64,000 bases of DNA from Hydrogenophaga sp. BPS33 (lineage in GTDB: Bacteria; Pseudomonadota; Gammaproteobacteria; Burkholderiales; Burkholderiaceae_C), in contig NZ_CP044549.1 of assembly GCF_009859475.1 (NCBI RefSeq), forward strand, positions 5,683,501 to 5,747,500, read 5' to 3'. Made by a program: the position numbers and the translations under genes. Positions within the stretch are counted from its first letter, which is position 1. Each line of letters begins with the position of its first letter. The notes under the pieces were generated by a model. That model worked only from the letters and a program-made list of their open reading frames with translations, had not been told where the DNA came from and did not search any database. Shown here one piece after another: positions 1 to 9,149 of the stretch.

Positions 1-757
1 GCAAGCCGGTGCGCCGCTCGAAGCCCGCCGCCAGCCAGTCCACCGCCGCCACCAGCCCCTGGTCCAGAATGGGCGGGCGCAGGTTCATCATGATGCGCTG
101 GCTCGCATCCAGCGCGTGCTGCACCATTTCCAGCGCCGAGCCCAGGTGGCTCTGCATGCTGGCGTCGTCCGCACGCCGGGCGACCAGCGCCAGATCGAGC
201 TTGACGGAGGCCAAGGCGCCGCCGATGTCGTCGTGGATCTCGCGCGCAATGTCGGCGCGCTCCTGTTCGATGCTGGTCTGCAGGTGTTCGGCCAGTTCGG
301 CCAGGCGCCGGCGCGACTCGGCCAGCTCGGCCCCGGCGGCATCGGCGGCCCGCCGCGTCTGCGCCACTTCGATCGCACGCTGGATCACGTGCGAGAGCCG
401 GTGCATGCTGTCCTTGAGGATGTAATCGCTGATGCCTCGGTGCATGGCGTCCACCGCCGCCGCCTCGCCGATCGCGCCCGACAGGACGATGAAGGGCAGG
501 CGCAGGCCCATCTCGCACACCACGTCCCAGGCATCCATGCCGGTGAAGCCGGGCAGGTGGTAGTCGGCCAGCACCGCGTCGAAAGGCGCGGTCTCCAGCT
601 CGCGACGGAAATCCTCCAGGGTGTCCACCAGCACCATGTCGCTGGCGAGCTGGCTGCGCTGCAGCGCGAACTTCACCAGCGCGTGGTCGACCCTCGAATC
701 TTCGAGGTGCAGGATGCGCACGGGTGCTTTGTCCGGGGTTTGAGGCGTTCCGCTCAT
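1..757 (-). CDS. Receiver domain fused to HisKA_3-type histidine kinase, 3' end outside window
   Basis: Only the first 252 codons are present; the gene runs off the left edge. Residues about 12-130 read as a response-regulator receiver with LEDS near the start, phospho-acceptor D65 (VLADYHLPG) and conserved K115. A coiled-coil stretch (about 135-168) leads to a dimerisation/phosphotransfer helix of the HisKA_3 (NarL-partner) type with H175 in REIHDDIGG. The catalytic ATPase part must lie beyond position 1. A receiver on the N-terminus of a soluble kinase with no membrane segment suggests phosphorelay input from another kinase. It is divergent from the che genes, with 159 bp between the starts. 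Start ATG is at 757. Partner and signal are unknown. Confidence 0.8.
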   Translation of the reverse strand, partial: MSGTPQTPDKAPVRILHLEDSRVDHALVKFALQRSQLASDMVLVDTLEDFRRELETAPFDAVLADYHLPGFTGMDAWDVVCEMGLRLPFIVLSGAIGEAAAVDAMHRGISDYILKDSMHRLSHVIQRAIEVAQTRRAADAAGAELAESRRRLAELAEHLQTSIEQERADIAREIHDDIGGALASVKLDLALVARRADDASMQSHLGSALEMVQHALDASQRIMMNLRPPILDQGLVAAVDWLAAGFERRTGL

Positions 758-916
758 GGTGTGGAAAGAGGAGCGGCGGCCCTGGGAGCCCCAGGCGCCG
801 CCATGGCAAGCGGGAAATTGGTCCTGAATTCGGCCCGTTATCTGCCGATACAGCGACAAGCAATTGTTGAAAATTGTAATACCCCACACCCCTTCTCGGC
901 ACCGCAAACGACCACC

Positions 917-1360
917 ATGGAAACCACAACGACGCAGCAGACACCTCCCTCTGTCTCCGTGCCCGTGAATCTGGTGGCCGATCTCCAGGACGCGCTGCTC
1001 ATGGCCATGACCGACCTCCAGCGCCTCGAAGGCCTGCTGGACCATGCCACGAGCAATCTGCTGGAACGCTTCGGCTCGGCCAACCAGGCATTGAGCGACC
1101 TGAGCGCCGATCGCGCCGAGGAACTCGGCCCGATCCGCCACAACCTGCACCAGGCCGTGACGGAGCTGCAGTTCCACGACATGGCCACCCAGCTCATCGT
1201 GCACACCGGCAAGGTGCTGCAGAGCTGCGCCTGGCGTCTGGCCGACCAGGCCATGGAGCCCGAGGAAGGGGAGTTGCCCCTGGAGCTCGATCCGATGCCC
1301 GAACGCCCCAGCCCGGTGACGCAAAGCGAGATGGACGCCGGCTCCATCGACCTGTTCTGA
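917..1360 (+). CDS. CheZ-like small chemotaxis protein
   Basis: 147 residues, mostly helical, directly upstream of cheY. Residues 84-94 (ELQFHDMATQL) resemble the CheZ active-site segment (FQDLTGQ-like, the region supplying the catalytic Gln for CheY-P hydrolysis), here with Q92. The protein is shorter than enteric CheZ (about 214 residues). Its C-terminus ends in GSIDLF after an acidic linker; CheD of the same cluster ends in GSVDLF. A CheY-P phosphatase or CheY-binding role is inferred from motif and position, not proven. The start at 917 is the first ATG giving this compact protein; the open frame extends far upstream antisense to the neighbouring gene and is not believed. Confidence 0.6.
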   Translation: METTTTQQTPPSVSVPVNLVADLQDALLMAMTDLQRLEGLLDHATSNLLERFGSANQALSDLSADRAEELGPIRHNLHQAVTELQFHDMATQLIVHTGKVLQSCAWRLADQAMEPEEGELPLELDPMPERPSPVTQSEMDAGSIDLF

Positions 1361-1424
1361 CGGGGACAGGGGCCGATTCAAGCCGCGGCGTCACGTGCCG
1401 ATATTTGAACCATTGGAGTAAATC

Positions 1425-1787
1425 ATGCAATCGATTCTTGCCGTAGACGACTCGGCTTCCATGCGAAAGATGGTGACCTTCACCCTCACGGGGGCGGGCT
1501 ACCACGTGGTCGAAGCCGTGGACGGACAAGATGCCTGGGAAAAGGCCCAGAAGCACAGCATCGACCTGGTGCTGACCGACCAGAACATGCCCAACCTGGA
1601 TGGGCTGGGCTTGACGCGCAAGCTGCGCGAGCACCCGAAATTCAAGACCGTGCCGATCCTGATCCTCACCACCGAGTCGAGCGACCAGATGAAGCAACTC
1701 GGCCGCGCCGCAGGCGCCACGGGCTGGATGGTCAAGCCCTTCGATCCGACACGCCTCCTGGAAGTCATTCAAAAAGTCATGCGGTGA
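1425..1787 (+). CDS. cheY: Chemotaxis response regulator CheY
   Basis: 120-residue single-domain receiver, the usual CheY length. The acidic pocket is D8-D9 with phospho-acceptor D52 (VLTDQNMP), switch T83 and conserved K104 (MVKPF). There is no output domain, so it is expected to shuttle from CheA to the flagellar switch. A ribosome site (TTGGAGT) lies just upstream of the ATG. It sits between the CheZ-like gene and cheA, 30 bp before cheA, in the same transcription direction. Confidence 0.93.
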   Translation: MQSILAVDDSASMRKMVTFTLTGAGYHVVEAVDGQDAWEKAQKHSIDLVLTDQNMPNLDGLGLTRKLREHPKFKTVPILILTTESSDQMKQLGRAAGATGWMVKPFDPTRLLEVIQKVMR

Positions 1788-1817
1788 TGCCAACCGCCAA
1801 GCAAGCAAGGAAATTCC

Positions 1818-3908
1818 ATGGGTGAAACGATGAACGAGGGCCAGGGCCTGGGCAACGACATCGACCTGAGCCAGTTCTACCAAATCTTCTTCGAGGAAGC
1901 CGGCGAGAACCTGGACCAGATGGAGCAGATGCTGCTCGCGCTCGACGTCGACAAGGCCGACGACGAGGAACTCAACGCCATCTTCCGCTGCGCGCATTCC
2001 ATCAAGGGCGGCGCGGCCACCTTCGGCTTCGCCGACGTGGCCGAGCTCACGCACCAGATGGAGTCGCTGCTGGACAAGCTGCGCCGCCACGAACTGACGC
2101 CGACCGCGGCCATGGTGGATGTGCTGCTGGAATCGTCCGACGCGCTGCGCGGCCTGCTCGGCGCGCACCAGGGCCGGGGCGGGGAAGCGCCGGCCACGGC
2201 CGACCTCGTGGCGCGCATCAGCGTGCTGGCCCACGGTGAAGACGCTCAGAATGGCGAAGACGTGGCCCTGGCGGCGCCCGTCATCGTGGTCGCGCCGCCC
2301 GCGCCGCAGCCACGCAAGGCCGCCGCCAAGAAGACCGAGCGCGACCTGGAAATCCACATCGGCCCGCTGGACAACCCGGCCCAGGCCGATGGCATCGCCG
2401 AGCTGTTCCGCGACATTCCCGGCCTGGGCACCGTCGAGCCCATGGCCTGCGACCTCAGCACCCACCGGGTCTGGCGCGCGCGCACCAGCGCCACCGACAG
2501 CGACCTGATGGACCTGTTCACCTTCCACGTCGGCAAGGACGAGATCCGCATCGTCGACAACAGCGTGGCGGCTGCGGCATTCGTGGAAGAGGAAGAGCCC
2601 GTGGGCACCGGCCACCCCCACCCCACCACCGAGGGCCGCGACTACGGCTTCTTCGAGGGTGCGCCCGGCGTGCCGACCCCGGCCGTGGCCAAGGCCGCGC
2701 CCAAGGCAGAGGCGCGAGCGCCCACCGCAGCGGGTGCCGGCCTCGAATCGAGCACGCTGCGCGTCTCGGTGAGCAAGGTCGACCAGCTCATCAATCTGGT
2801 AGGCGAACTCGTCATCACCCAGGCCATGCTGGCGCAGAAAAGCCGCGAGCTCGACGATGCCAGCAACCAGCCGCTGCTGGCCGGTCTGGCCGACCTCGAC
2901 CGCAACACCCGCGACCTGCAGGAAGCGGTGATGTCGATCCGCATGATCCCGATGTCGGTCGTGTTCAACCGCTTCCCGCGCATGCTGCGCGACCTGGCGA
3001 GCAAGCTGGGCAAGAAGGTTGAACTGGTCACGCAGGGCGAATCGACCGAACTCGACAAGGGCCTGGTGGAGAAGATCACCGACCCGCTGACCCACCTGAT
3101 CCGCAACAGCTGCGACCACGGCATCGAAATGCCGGAGGAACGCCGCGCCAAGGGCAAACAGGAGCACGGCACGATCACGCTGTCGGCCACGCACGAGGGG
3201 GGATCCATCCTGATCGAGGTGCGCGACGACGGCAAGGGCCTCTCGCGCGAGAAGCTGCTGAAGAAGGCGCGCGAGAAAGGCATCGACGCGCCCGACTCGC
3301 TGAGCGACAGCGAGGTGTGGAACCTGATCTTCGCGCCCGGCTTCTCCACCGCCGACACCGTCACCGACGTCTCCGGCCGTGGCGTGGGCATGGACGTGGT
3401 GAAGAAGAACATCGCCGCGCTCAACGGCACGGTGGAAATTGCCTCGGCCGAAGGCGTGGGCATGCGCGTGTCGGTGCGGCTGCCGCTCACGCTGGCCATC
3501 ATGGACGGCATGTCGGTGCGCGTGAGCGACGAGGTGTACATCCTGCCGCTGTCCAACGTGGTCGAGTCGTTCCAGATCAAACCCGAAGACATCAACACCA
3601 TGGCGCAGGACGCGCAGGTGGTGAAGGTGCGCGACGAATACATGCCGGTCGTGGAGCTGGAGCGCGTGTTCCAGGTGCCGCGCGTCAAGAGCAGCGACAG
3701 CAGCCCCATCATGGTGGTGGTGGAAGCCGAAGGCTCGCGCGTGGCGCTCATGGTCGACGAGCTGCTGGGCCAGCAACAGGTGGTGATCAAGAACCTGGAG
3801 TCCAACTACCGCAAGGTGCCCAATGTGTCGGGCGCGACCATCCTGGGCGATGGCAAGGTGGCCCTGATTCTGGACACCTCCGGCCTGGTGCGACGCTCCA
3901 GACATTGA
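1818..3908 (+). CDS. cheA: Chemotaxis histidine kinase CheA
   Basis: 696 residues with CheA order: HPt domain (about 18-125) with phosphorylated H60 in CAHSIKGGAATFGF; a variable middle segment (about 175-265) where P2 would lie; Ala/Pro-rich linker; dimerisation helices (about 310-380); ATPase domain with N-box HLIRNSCDHGIE, G1 VRDDGKG and G2 GRGVGMDVV; and a C-terminal CheW-like domain (about 545-690). It autophosphorylates on H60 and passes phosphate to CheY and CheB. The ATG at 1818 follows an AAGGA site; an internal Met five codons on is possible. cheR starts 13 bp downstream. Confidence 0.95.
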   Translation: MGETMNEGQGLGNDIDLSQFYQIFFEEAGENLDQMEQMLLALDVDKADDEELNAIFRCAHSIKGGAATFGFADVAELTHQMESLLDKLRRHELTPTAAMVDVLLESSDALRGLLGAHQGRGGEAPATADLVARISVLAHGEDAQNGEDVALAAPVIVVAPPAPQPRKAAAKKTERDLEIHIGPLDNPAQADGIAELFRDIPGLGTVEPMACDLSTHRVWRARTSATDSDLMDLFTFHVGKDEIRIVDNSVAAAAFVEEEEPVGTGHPHPTTEGRDYGFFEGAPGVPTPAVAKAAPKAEARAPTAAGAGLESSTLRVSVSKVDQLINLVGELVITQAMLAQKSRELDDASNQPLLAGLADLDRNTRDLQEAVMSIRMIPMSVVFNRFPRMLRDLASKLGKKVELVTQGESTELDKGLVEKITDPLTHLIRNSCDHGIEMPEERRAKGKQEHGTITLSATHEGGSILIEVRDDGKGLSREKLLKKAREKGIDAPDSLSDSEVWNLIFAPGFSTADTVTDVSGRGVGMDVVKKNIAALNGTVEIASAEGVGMRVSVRLPLTLAIMDGMSVRVSDEVYILPLSNVVESFQIKPEDINTMAQDAQVVKVRDEYMPVVELERVFQVPRVKSSDSSPIMVVVEAEGSRVALMVDELLGQQQVVIKNLESNYRKVPNVSGATILGDGKVALILDTSGLVRRSRH

Positions 3909-3921
3909 ACATGAGCTGAAC

Positions 3922-4845
3922 ATGAGCACCCCCGCCGCGCTTCGCGCGACCCCCTCAAGGGGGCAACACCAGCGGCCCGGCGGAGCCGGTTCCGCGGTGT
4001 TTCTGGATGGCATGGCTTCTGCCGGCGATGGGCCTGTAGAAGAAGGCCGCGAGTTCGTCTGGTCCGACGCGGACTTCACGCGCATCAAGGCGCTGATCTA
4101 CAAGAAAGCCGGCATCAGCCTGCACGACGGCAAGCACGCCATGGTCTACAGCCGCGTCTCGCGCCGCCTGCGCGAGACCGGCCACGGCAGCTTCAAGAGC
4201 TACCTCGATGGGCTCGAACAACACGACGGCGCGGAATGGCAGGAGTTCATCAACGCGCTGACCACCAACCTCACGGCGTTCTTCCGCGAGCAGCACCACT
4301 TCGGCGTGCTGCACGAGCTGATGGCCGCCAGGCGTTCGCATCCGTGGCGCATCTGGTGCTCGGCCGCCTCCACCGGCGAAGAGCCCTACTCGATCGCCAT
4401 GACGGCCACCGAAGCGCTTGGCCCCTCGGGCTCGTTCGAGATCGTCAACAGCGACATCGACACCAAGGTGCTGGCGGCCGCGCAGCGCGGCGTCTACAAG
4501 CTCGACGGCGTCAAGGGCCTGAGCCCCGAGCGCCTGCAACGCTTCTTCATGCGCGGCAAGGGCGGCAACGCCGGGCTGATGCGCGTCAAGCCCGAGCTGC
4601 AGAAGCACATGCAGTTCCTGAGCGTCAACCTGATCGAGAACCTGCCCTTTCGGGAACCCTTCGACGCCGTGTTCTGCCGCAACGTGATGATCTACTTCGA
4701 CGCGGCCACGCAGCGCGCGGTGCTGGAGCGCATCCACCGCGTAATGAAACCGGGCGGCATGCTGTTCGTGGGCCATGCGGAGAACTTCAGCGACGCGCGC
4801 AACCTCTTCGTGTTGCGCGGAAAGACCGTCTATGAAAGGCTTTGA
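3922..4845 (+). CDS. cheR: Chemotaxis protein methyltransferase CheR
   Basis: 307 residues from this start. CheR methylates receptor glutamates using S-adenosylmethionine. The all-helical N-terminal domain begins near FVWSDADF; the SAM-binding loop is in IWCSAASTGEEPYS, and the C-terminal half has VFCRNVMIYFD and GGMLFVGHAE, all CheR hallmarks. The first 30 codons lie in a GC-rich dispersed repeat and read Arg/Gly/Pro-rich, unlike CheR; an in-frame ATG at 4012 (MASAGDG) gives a 277-residue protein nearer the family length (about 280). Neither start has a strong ribosome site. The end overlaps cheD by 14 bp. Confidence 0.93.
   Translation: MSTPAALRATPSRGQHQRPGGAGSAVFLDGMASAGDGPVEEGREFVWSDADFTRIKALIYKKAGISLHDGKHAMVYSRVSRRLRETGHGSFKSYLDGLEQHDGAEWQEFINALTTNLTAFFREQHHFGVLHELMAARRSHPWRIWCSAASTGEEPYSIAMTATEALGPSGSFEIVNSDIDTKVLAAAQRGVYKLDGVKGLSPERLQRFFMRGKGGNAGLMRVKPELQKHMQFLSVNLIENLPFREPFDAVFCRNVMIYFDAATQRAVLERIHRVMKPGGMLFVGHAENFSDARNLFVLRGKTVYERL
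3929..4000 (+). repeat. GC-rich dispersed hairpin repeat, family A, copy 1
   Basis: About 72 bp starting CCCCCGCCGCGCT, with a CCCCC/GGGGG hairpin and ending GGCGGAGCCGG. A second copy lies in reverse orientation at 40080-40148 between genes. This copy falls between the end of cheA and the conserved body of cheR and would be translated if cheR starts at 3922. Confidence 0.75.
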
Positions 4846-5461
4846 GCGCTCCCCGCTGGACGCCTTGAAGGCGCGCACGCCCAAGCCCGGCGAAGCGAGT
4901 TTCTTCTACCACGACCACCACTTCAAGCACGACGCGGTGAAGGTCTTGCCCGGCGAGTACTTCGTGACGCCCGACGACCTGGTGGTGATGACGGTGCTGG
5001 GCTCGTGCATCGCCGCCTGCATCTGGGACCCGCGTGTGCGCGTGGGGGGCATGAACCACTTCATGCTGCCCGACGGCGGCAGCGACGCCAGTGGCCGTTA
5101 CGGCTCGTACGCCATGGAATTGCTGATCAACGAAATGATCAAGCTTGGCGCACGGCGCGAAACCATGCAGGCCAAGGTCTTTGGCGGCGGACAGGTGATG
5201 AGCAGCTTCACCAGCATCAACGTGGGCGAACGCAACACCCAGTTCGTGCTCGACTACCTGCAGACCGAACGCATTGCCGTGGTCTCCAAGGACGTGCTCG
5301 ACATCCACCCGCGCAAGGTCTGCTACTTCCCGGCCACGGGCAAGGCCATGGTCAAGCGGCTGGCGCACTCGCACCCAGAAACCCTCGAAACACAGGAACG
5401 CAAAGGCAGCGCGGCCGTGGTGGCGAAAGCCACCGCCGGCGGCTCCGTGGACCTGTTCTGA
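4832..5461 (+). CDS. cheD: Chemoreceptor glutamine deamidase CheD
   Basis: 209 residues. CheD deamidates receptor glutamines and can interact with CheC/CheY partners. Catalytic C59 is in [12 protein letters not shown] and H76 in GGMNHFMLP; their 17-residue spacing matches the CheD Cys-His pair, and T54 is a possible third residue. The glycine-rich [10 protein letters not shown] follows, as in the family. The start ATG at 4832 lies inside the last codons of cheR (14-bp overlap), suggesting translational coupling. The tail after about residue 185 is an Ala-rich linker ending GGSVDLF, similar to the end of the CheZ-like protein. Confidence 0.93.
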   Translation: MKGFERSPLDALKARTPKPGEASFFYHDHHFKHDAVKVLPGEYFVTPDDLVVMTVLGSCIAACIWDPRVRVGGMNHFMLPDGGSDASGRYGSYAMELLINEMIKLGARRETMQAKVFGGGQVMSSFTSINVGERNTQFVLDYLQTERIAVVSKDVLDIHPRKVCYFPATGKAMVKRLAHSHPETLETQERKGSAAVVAKATAGGSVDLF

Positions 5462-5489
5462 GCCGGCTGCGGCGAAGAGAGAAAACGAC

Positions 5490-6587
5490 ATGGCCAAGAT
5501 CAAAGTGGTGGTGGTGGACGACTCGGCTCTGGTGCGCAGCCTGCTCACCGAAATCATCAACCGCCAGCGCGACATGACCTGCGTGGGCGCGGCCAGCGAC
5601 CCGCTGGTGGCGCGCGAAATGATCCGCGAACTCAACCCCGACGTGATCACGCTCGACGTGGAAATGCCGCGCATGGACGGGCTCGAATTCCTCTCGCGCC
5701 TCATGCGCCTGCGGCCGATGCCGGTGGTGATGGTCTCCACCCTCACCGAGCAGGGCGCCGAGACCACGCTGCGCGCGCTCGAGATGGGCGCGGTCGACTT
5801 CGTGGCCAAACCGCGCATCGGCATCAGCAGCGGGCTCAACGAGCTGGCGGGCGACATCGTGGAGAAGATCCGCACCGCCGCCGCCGCGCATGTGAAACGC
5901 ATCGCCATGCCGGCCCCCGGGACCAGCAGCCCGGCACCGCATGGGCCCGCCGCGCACGACGCACCGCGCGCCGCCCTGCCGCGCGTGGCCACGGAAAAAA
6001 TCATCTGCATCGGCGCCTCCACCGGCGGCACCGAGGCGATTCGCGAAGTGCTGGTGCCCATGCCGGCCGACGCGCCGGCGATCGTCATCACCCAGCACAT
6101 GCCGCCGGGCTTCACCACCAGCTTCGCGCACCGGCTCGACACGCTGTGCCGCATCCGCGTGGCCGAGGCGCGCGATGGCCAGCGCATCCTGCCGGGCCAT
6201 GCCTACATCGCGCCGGGCGGTCGGCACCTGCGCATCGACCGCAGCGGCTCGAACTACGTGGCCGTGGTCGAAGACACCGAGCCGGTCAACCGCCACCGCC
6301 CCTCGGTGGAGGTCCTGTTCAAGTCCGCCGCGCGCGTGCTCGGCCCCAACGCGCTGGGCATCATGCTCACCGGCATGGGCGCGGATGGCGCGACCGCGAT
6401 GCGCGAAATGAAGGACGCCGGCAGCTACAACTACGTGCAGGACGAGGCCAGCTGCGTGGTGTTCGGCATGCCGCGCATGGCGATCCAGCACGGCGCGGCG
6501 CACGAGGTGCTGCCGCTGAACCAGATCGCCAATGCGGTGCTGACGCGCTTGGCCAGCTCGCCCTCAGGCGTGCGCCACCGGATCTGA
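5490..6587 (+). CDS. cheB: Protein-glutamate methylesterase / glutaminase CheB
   Basis: 365 residues. N-terminal receiver with D10-D11 and phospho-acceptor D56 ([12 protein letters not shown]), linker about 130-165, then the methylesterase domain with the catalytic triad S177 (GASTGG), H203 (TQHMPPGF) and D299 (GMGADGA). The spacing equals that of E. coli CheB (S164/H190/D286) shifted by 13. It removes receptor methyl groups after phosphorylation by CheA. The start ATG is 28 bp after cheD. It is the last gene of the visible che run and converges with the next gene at a 3-bp gap. Confidence 0.95.
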   Translation: MAKIKVVVVDDSALVRSLLTEIINRQRDMTCVGAASDPLVAREMIRELNPDVITLDVEMPRMDGLEFLSRLMRLRPMPVVMVSTLTEQGAETTLRALEMGAVDFVAKPRIGISSGLNELAGDIVEKIRTAAAAHVKRIAMPAPGTSSPAPHGPAAHDAPRAALPRVATEKIICIGASTGGTEAIREVLVPMPADAPAIVITQHMPPGFTTSFAHRLDTLCRIRVAEARDGQRILPGHAYIAPGGRHLRIDRSGSNYVAVVEDTEPVNRHRPSVEVLFKSAARVLGPNALGIMLTGMGADGATAMREMKDAGSYNYVQDEASCVVFGMPRMAIQHGAAHEVLPLNQIANAVLTRLASSPSGVRHRI

Positions 6588-6590
6588 CCC

Positions 6591-7307
6591 TTACACCCGT
6601 TCGTCGACGATGCTGCCGGCTTCCAGGGGTGCCAGGCTGCTCACACCACGCTCGTCGTAAGCGATCACTTCGGCGGGATTGATTAACGGGTCTGCCATCG
6701 CGACGGTACCGTCCTCGCCGTCGATCGCATCGGAAGCGCCTGACCAAGCCAGGGCGGGCGGCTCCTGCGCCGGTTTGTCCAGGCGTTGCGACACCGCCAG
6801 CTTGCGCGGCACCAGCGCGCCGGTGACCGCCGACAGGTCGGGCGCGGTATCGCTCTGGTTGCCCAGAGCATCGGTTTTCGAGGGCTCGATGCCCAGCGCG
6901 CGGTCGACCACGGCGGCGCTGGCTTCCCACATGCTGGAGAGCACCTGCTGCAAGTGCTCTACCGTCTTCTTGCCCTTGGCCTGTTGCTGCTCGGCCGCGG
7001 CAGTGGCTTCCTGCCGCGCCTGCCGCTGAGCCACCGGATCGTGTGCCGGGGCCTGCGGACCCGCCGGGATCGATGGGGGTGCGGCGCTGTTGTCGGTCGA
7101 CGGCGCACGCGCGCCCTCCCCGCCCATGCGCACCACAACGCCCTGCTGTTGCTCCGCCTGACGCTCACGGCCGAACCCTGTCTGAGACTTGCCATCGTGG
7201 CCGCCGGCCTGCACCGGCTGCACGGCGGCGGCAGGCGACACCGGCGCGACGGCGGTGGACGCGGGCGTCGGCCAAGACACGGCGGTGGTGCTCGAAATGT
7301 TCAGCAT
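6591..7307 (-). CDS. Hypothetical Ala/Pro/Gln-rich protein
   Basis: 238 residues, not recognised. The N-terminal half is low complexity (Ala, Pro, Val, Gln) with no signal peptide or membrane segment. Residues about 95-150 look helical (AEQQQAKGKKTVEHLQQVL) and the C-terminus is acidic and disordered. It is convergent with cheB, ending 3 bp from the cheB stop, so the two transcripts may share a terminator. Position suggests, but does not prove, a link to motility. The long frame and high-GC third positions support it being coding. Confidence 0.55.
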   Translation of the reverse strand: MLNISSTTAVSWPTPASTAVAPVSPAAAVQPVQAGGHDGKSQTGFGRERQAEQQQGVVVRMGGEGARAPSTDNSAAPPSIPAGPQAPAHDPVAQRQARQEATAAAEQQQAKGKKTVEHLQQVLSSMWEASAAVVDRALGIEPSKTDALGNQSDTAPDLSAVTGALVPRKLAVSQRLDKPAQEPPALAWSGASDAIDGEDGTVAMADPLINPAEVIAYDERGVSSLAPLEAGSIVDERV

Positions 7308-7538
7308 GGGCTTCCCCTCACGGCGGCCGCCGAGCGCAAACAGGCCCGGCGTTCAGATTCCTTTTGTCGGCAAGGTTCACCGCAACTTGAGCACTTTTTT
7401 CGACACCCGCCCGCAAGGCCCTCCCTCTGCATTGGTCGGCGCGCCGCCCGCCCGGGCCGAGGGATTGCGGGCACCCGACTGCAGCCCAGGCCCGGTGGCG
7501 AGAAAATACCAGGCAGCCCCAAGACCAGGAGATCCGTT

Positions 7539-8108
7539 TTGCCATTGCCCCCAGCAGCCCCCCGCCAGCCCATGCACACCCGCCGGGTGACCTACCAGGG
7601 CTTTCGCCGCGACGACGGCCTGTGGGATATCGAAGGTGAACTGCACGACAGCAAGCCCCACGACATCCAGATACGCGGCGAAGGCGAATGGAAGGCGGGC
7701 GAGCCTATCCACCACATGCACATCCGCGTCACCTTCGACGAAACCATGGTGATCCGCGCGATCGCCGTCGCCATGGACGCCTTCCCTCACGACCACTGCA
7801 CCCATGCCCCGCCCAACATGCAGCGCATGGTGGGCGAAGTGCTCGGGCGCGGCTGGCGCCACACCATCCAGCGCCACCTGGGCGACATCCAGGGCTGTAC
7901 ACACCTGCGCGAACTGCTGTTCAATCTCGCCACGGCGGCCTTCCAGACGCGCACGGGGTCCTTCACCCCGTCCACCGAAGGCCTGCCGCCCGCGCACCTG
8001 GGCCAATGCGTGGGCTGGGATTTCAACGGGCCGGTGGTCGAGAGGGTGTACCCGATGTTCTTCCGCTGGCAGCCGCCGGATAGGAAGAAGCCGCGCGTGA
8101 ACACCTGA
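7539..8108 (+). CDS. DUF2889 family protein
   Basis: 189 residues from a TTG start at 7539, chosen because AGGAG (7527-7531) lies 7 bp upstream and the peptide MPLPPAAPRQP leads into the conserved LHTRRVT-like beginning; the next ATG (7572) has no ribosome site. Motifs RRDDGLWDIEGEL, GEPIHHMHIRV, GRGWRHTIQ and CTHLRELL match the DUF2889 family, which is of unknown function and common in Burkholderiales. No membrane segment. It is followed after 77 bp by the cytochrome gene in the same direction. Confidence 0.78.
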   Translation: MPLPPAAPRQPMHTRRVTYQGFRRDDGLWDIEGELHDSKPHDIQIRGEGEWKAGEPIHHMHIRVTFDETMVIRAIAVAMDAFPHDHCTHAPPNMQRMVGEVLGRGWRHTIQRHLGDIQGCTHLRELLFNLATAAFQTRTGSFTPSTEGLPPAHLGQCVGWDFNGPVVERVYPMFFRWQPPDRKKPRVNT

Positions 8109-8185
8109 GCCGTTCGCCTGCCCGCCCACGGGGACGGTGGGAACTCCAGTCTCTTGACGAACGAAGAACGAACGAGGAGCAAGAC

Positions 8186-9094
8186 ATGGCGGCAGCAGGA
8201 AGATCTTGGGTGCGGTTTGTGCTCGGTGGCTTGGTGGGCCTGGCGGTATTCGCGGCCCTGCTGGTCGGCGTAGGGCTGTACCTTTCCAAACAGAAGATGC
8301 AGCGCACCGTGGAGGTGCCGGTGCAGCCCGTGGCGCTGCGCGACGATGCGGCGTCCATCGAGCGCGGCAAATACCTGTTCAACTCGCGCGGCTGCGTGGA
8401 CTGCCACGGCAAGCAAGGCACGGGCGCCCTCTTCCTGGACGACGGCAAGGGCTTGCGCATCGGCGGCCCCAACCTCACCACCGGCGCGAACAGCGTGGTG
8501 GCGGCCTACCAACCGGTGGACTGGGTGCGCAGCATCCGCCACGGCGTGAGCCCCACCGGGCGCGCGCTGCTGATCATGCCGAGCGAGGACTACAACCGCT
8601 TCACCGACGACGACCTGGCATCGCTCGTGGCCTACATCCGCTCGCTGCCCGCCGCGTCCGGCCAGGGCGCGATCGTCGAACTGCCCCTGCCCTTGCGCGT
8701 GCTCTACGGCTTCGGCGTGATCCCGGACGCCGCCGCGCGCATCGACCACCGCGTGCCTCCGCAACAACCGGTGCCCGAAGGCGTGACCGTGGCACACGGC
8801 GAGTACGTGGCCAACATGTGCCTGGGTTGCCACGGCGTGGGCTTCGCAGGCGGCAGGGTGCCCGGCGGCCCGCCCGACTGGCCGCCGGCGGCCAACCTCA
8901 CCCCGGGAGAAGGCAGCGTGATGGGCCGGTATCCGACGGCCGAATCGATGATCGCGATGTTCCGCAGCGGCAAGCGGCCCGATGGGAGCGAGGTACAGGT
9001 GATGCCGTTTGGCTCGCTGGGGGCGATGAGCGAGACGGATCTGCGGGCGCTGCATCTGTATCTGAAAGGATTGCCGGCGAAGCCGCATGGGTGA
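8186..9094 (+). CDS. Membrane-anchored diheme cytochrome c
   Basis: 302 residues. An uncleaved N-terminal membrane segment (about 10-33) anchors two periplasmic cytochrome c domains, with heme sites CVDCH (C70-H74) and CLGCH (C212-H216). Likely distal Met ligands lie in LIMPSEDYN and VQVMPFGS. This resembles cytochromes that pass electrons from membrane dehydrogenases toward oxidases; the actual partner is not visible. The start ATG follows GAGGAGCAAGAC. It is the last gene before the accessory island that begins near 9.1 kb. Confidence 0.85.
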   Translation: MAAAGRSWVRFVLGGLVGLAVFAALLVGVGLYLSKQKMQRTVEVPVQPVALRDDAASIERGKYLFNSRGCVDCHGKQGTGALFLDDGKGLRIGGPNLTTGANSVVAAYQPVDWVRSIRHGVSPTGRALLIMPSEDYNRFTDDDLASLVAYIRSLPAASGQGAIVELPLPLRVLYGFGVIPDAAARIDHRVPPQQPVPEGVTVAHGEYVANMCLGCHGVGFAGGRVPGGPPDWPPAANLTPGEGSVMGRYPTAESMIAMFRSGKRPDGSEVQVMPFGSLGAMSETDLRALHLYLKGLPAKPHG

Positions 9095-9149
9095 CGGAGC
9101 GCGGACAGAAAGCGAATAAGACAGATCCCCGCGATCTAACACGCCCATG

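Noticed and set aside
840..1424. GCCGATAC and GCCGATAT just upstream of the CheZ-like gene and cheY, resembling the flagellar sigma-28 -10 element
   Set aside because: No TAAA-type -35 lies at the right distance, so the promoters cannot be claimed.
1194..4088. A 964-codon minus-strand open frame opposite cheA and cheR
   Set aside because: It is antisense to clearly coding cheY/cheA/cheR, His/Arg/Gly-rich with no recognisable domain, and is explained by high-GC third positions giving few stops.
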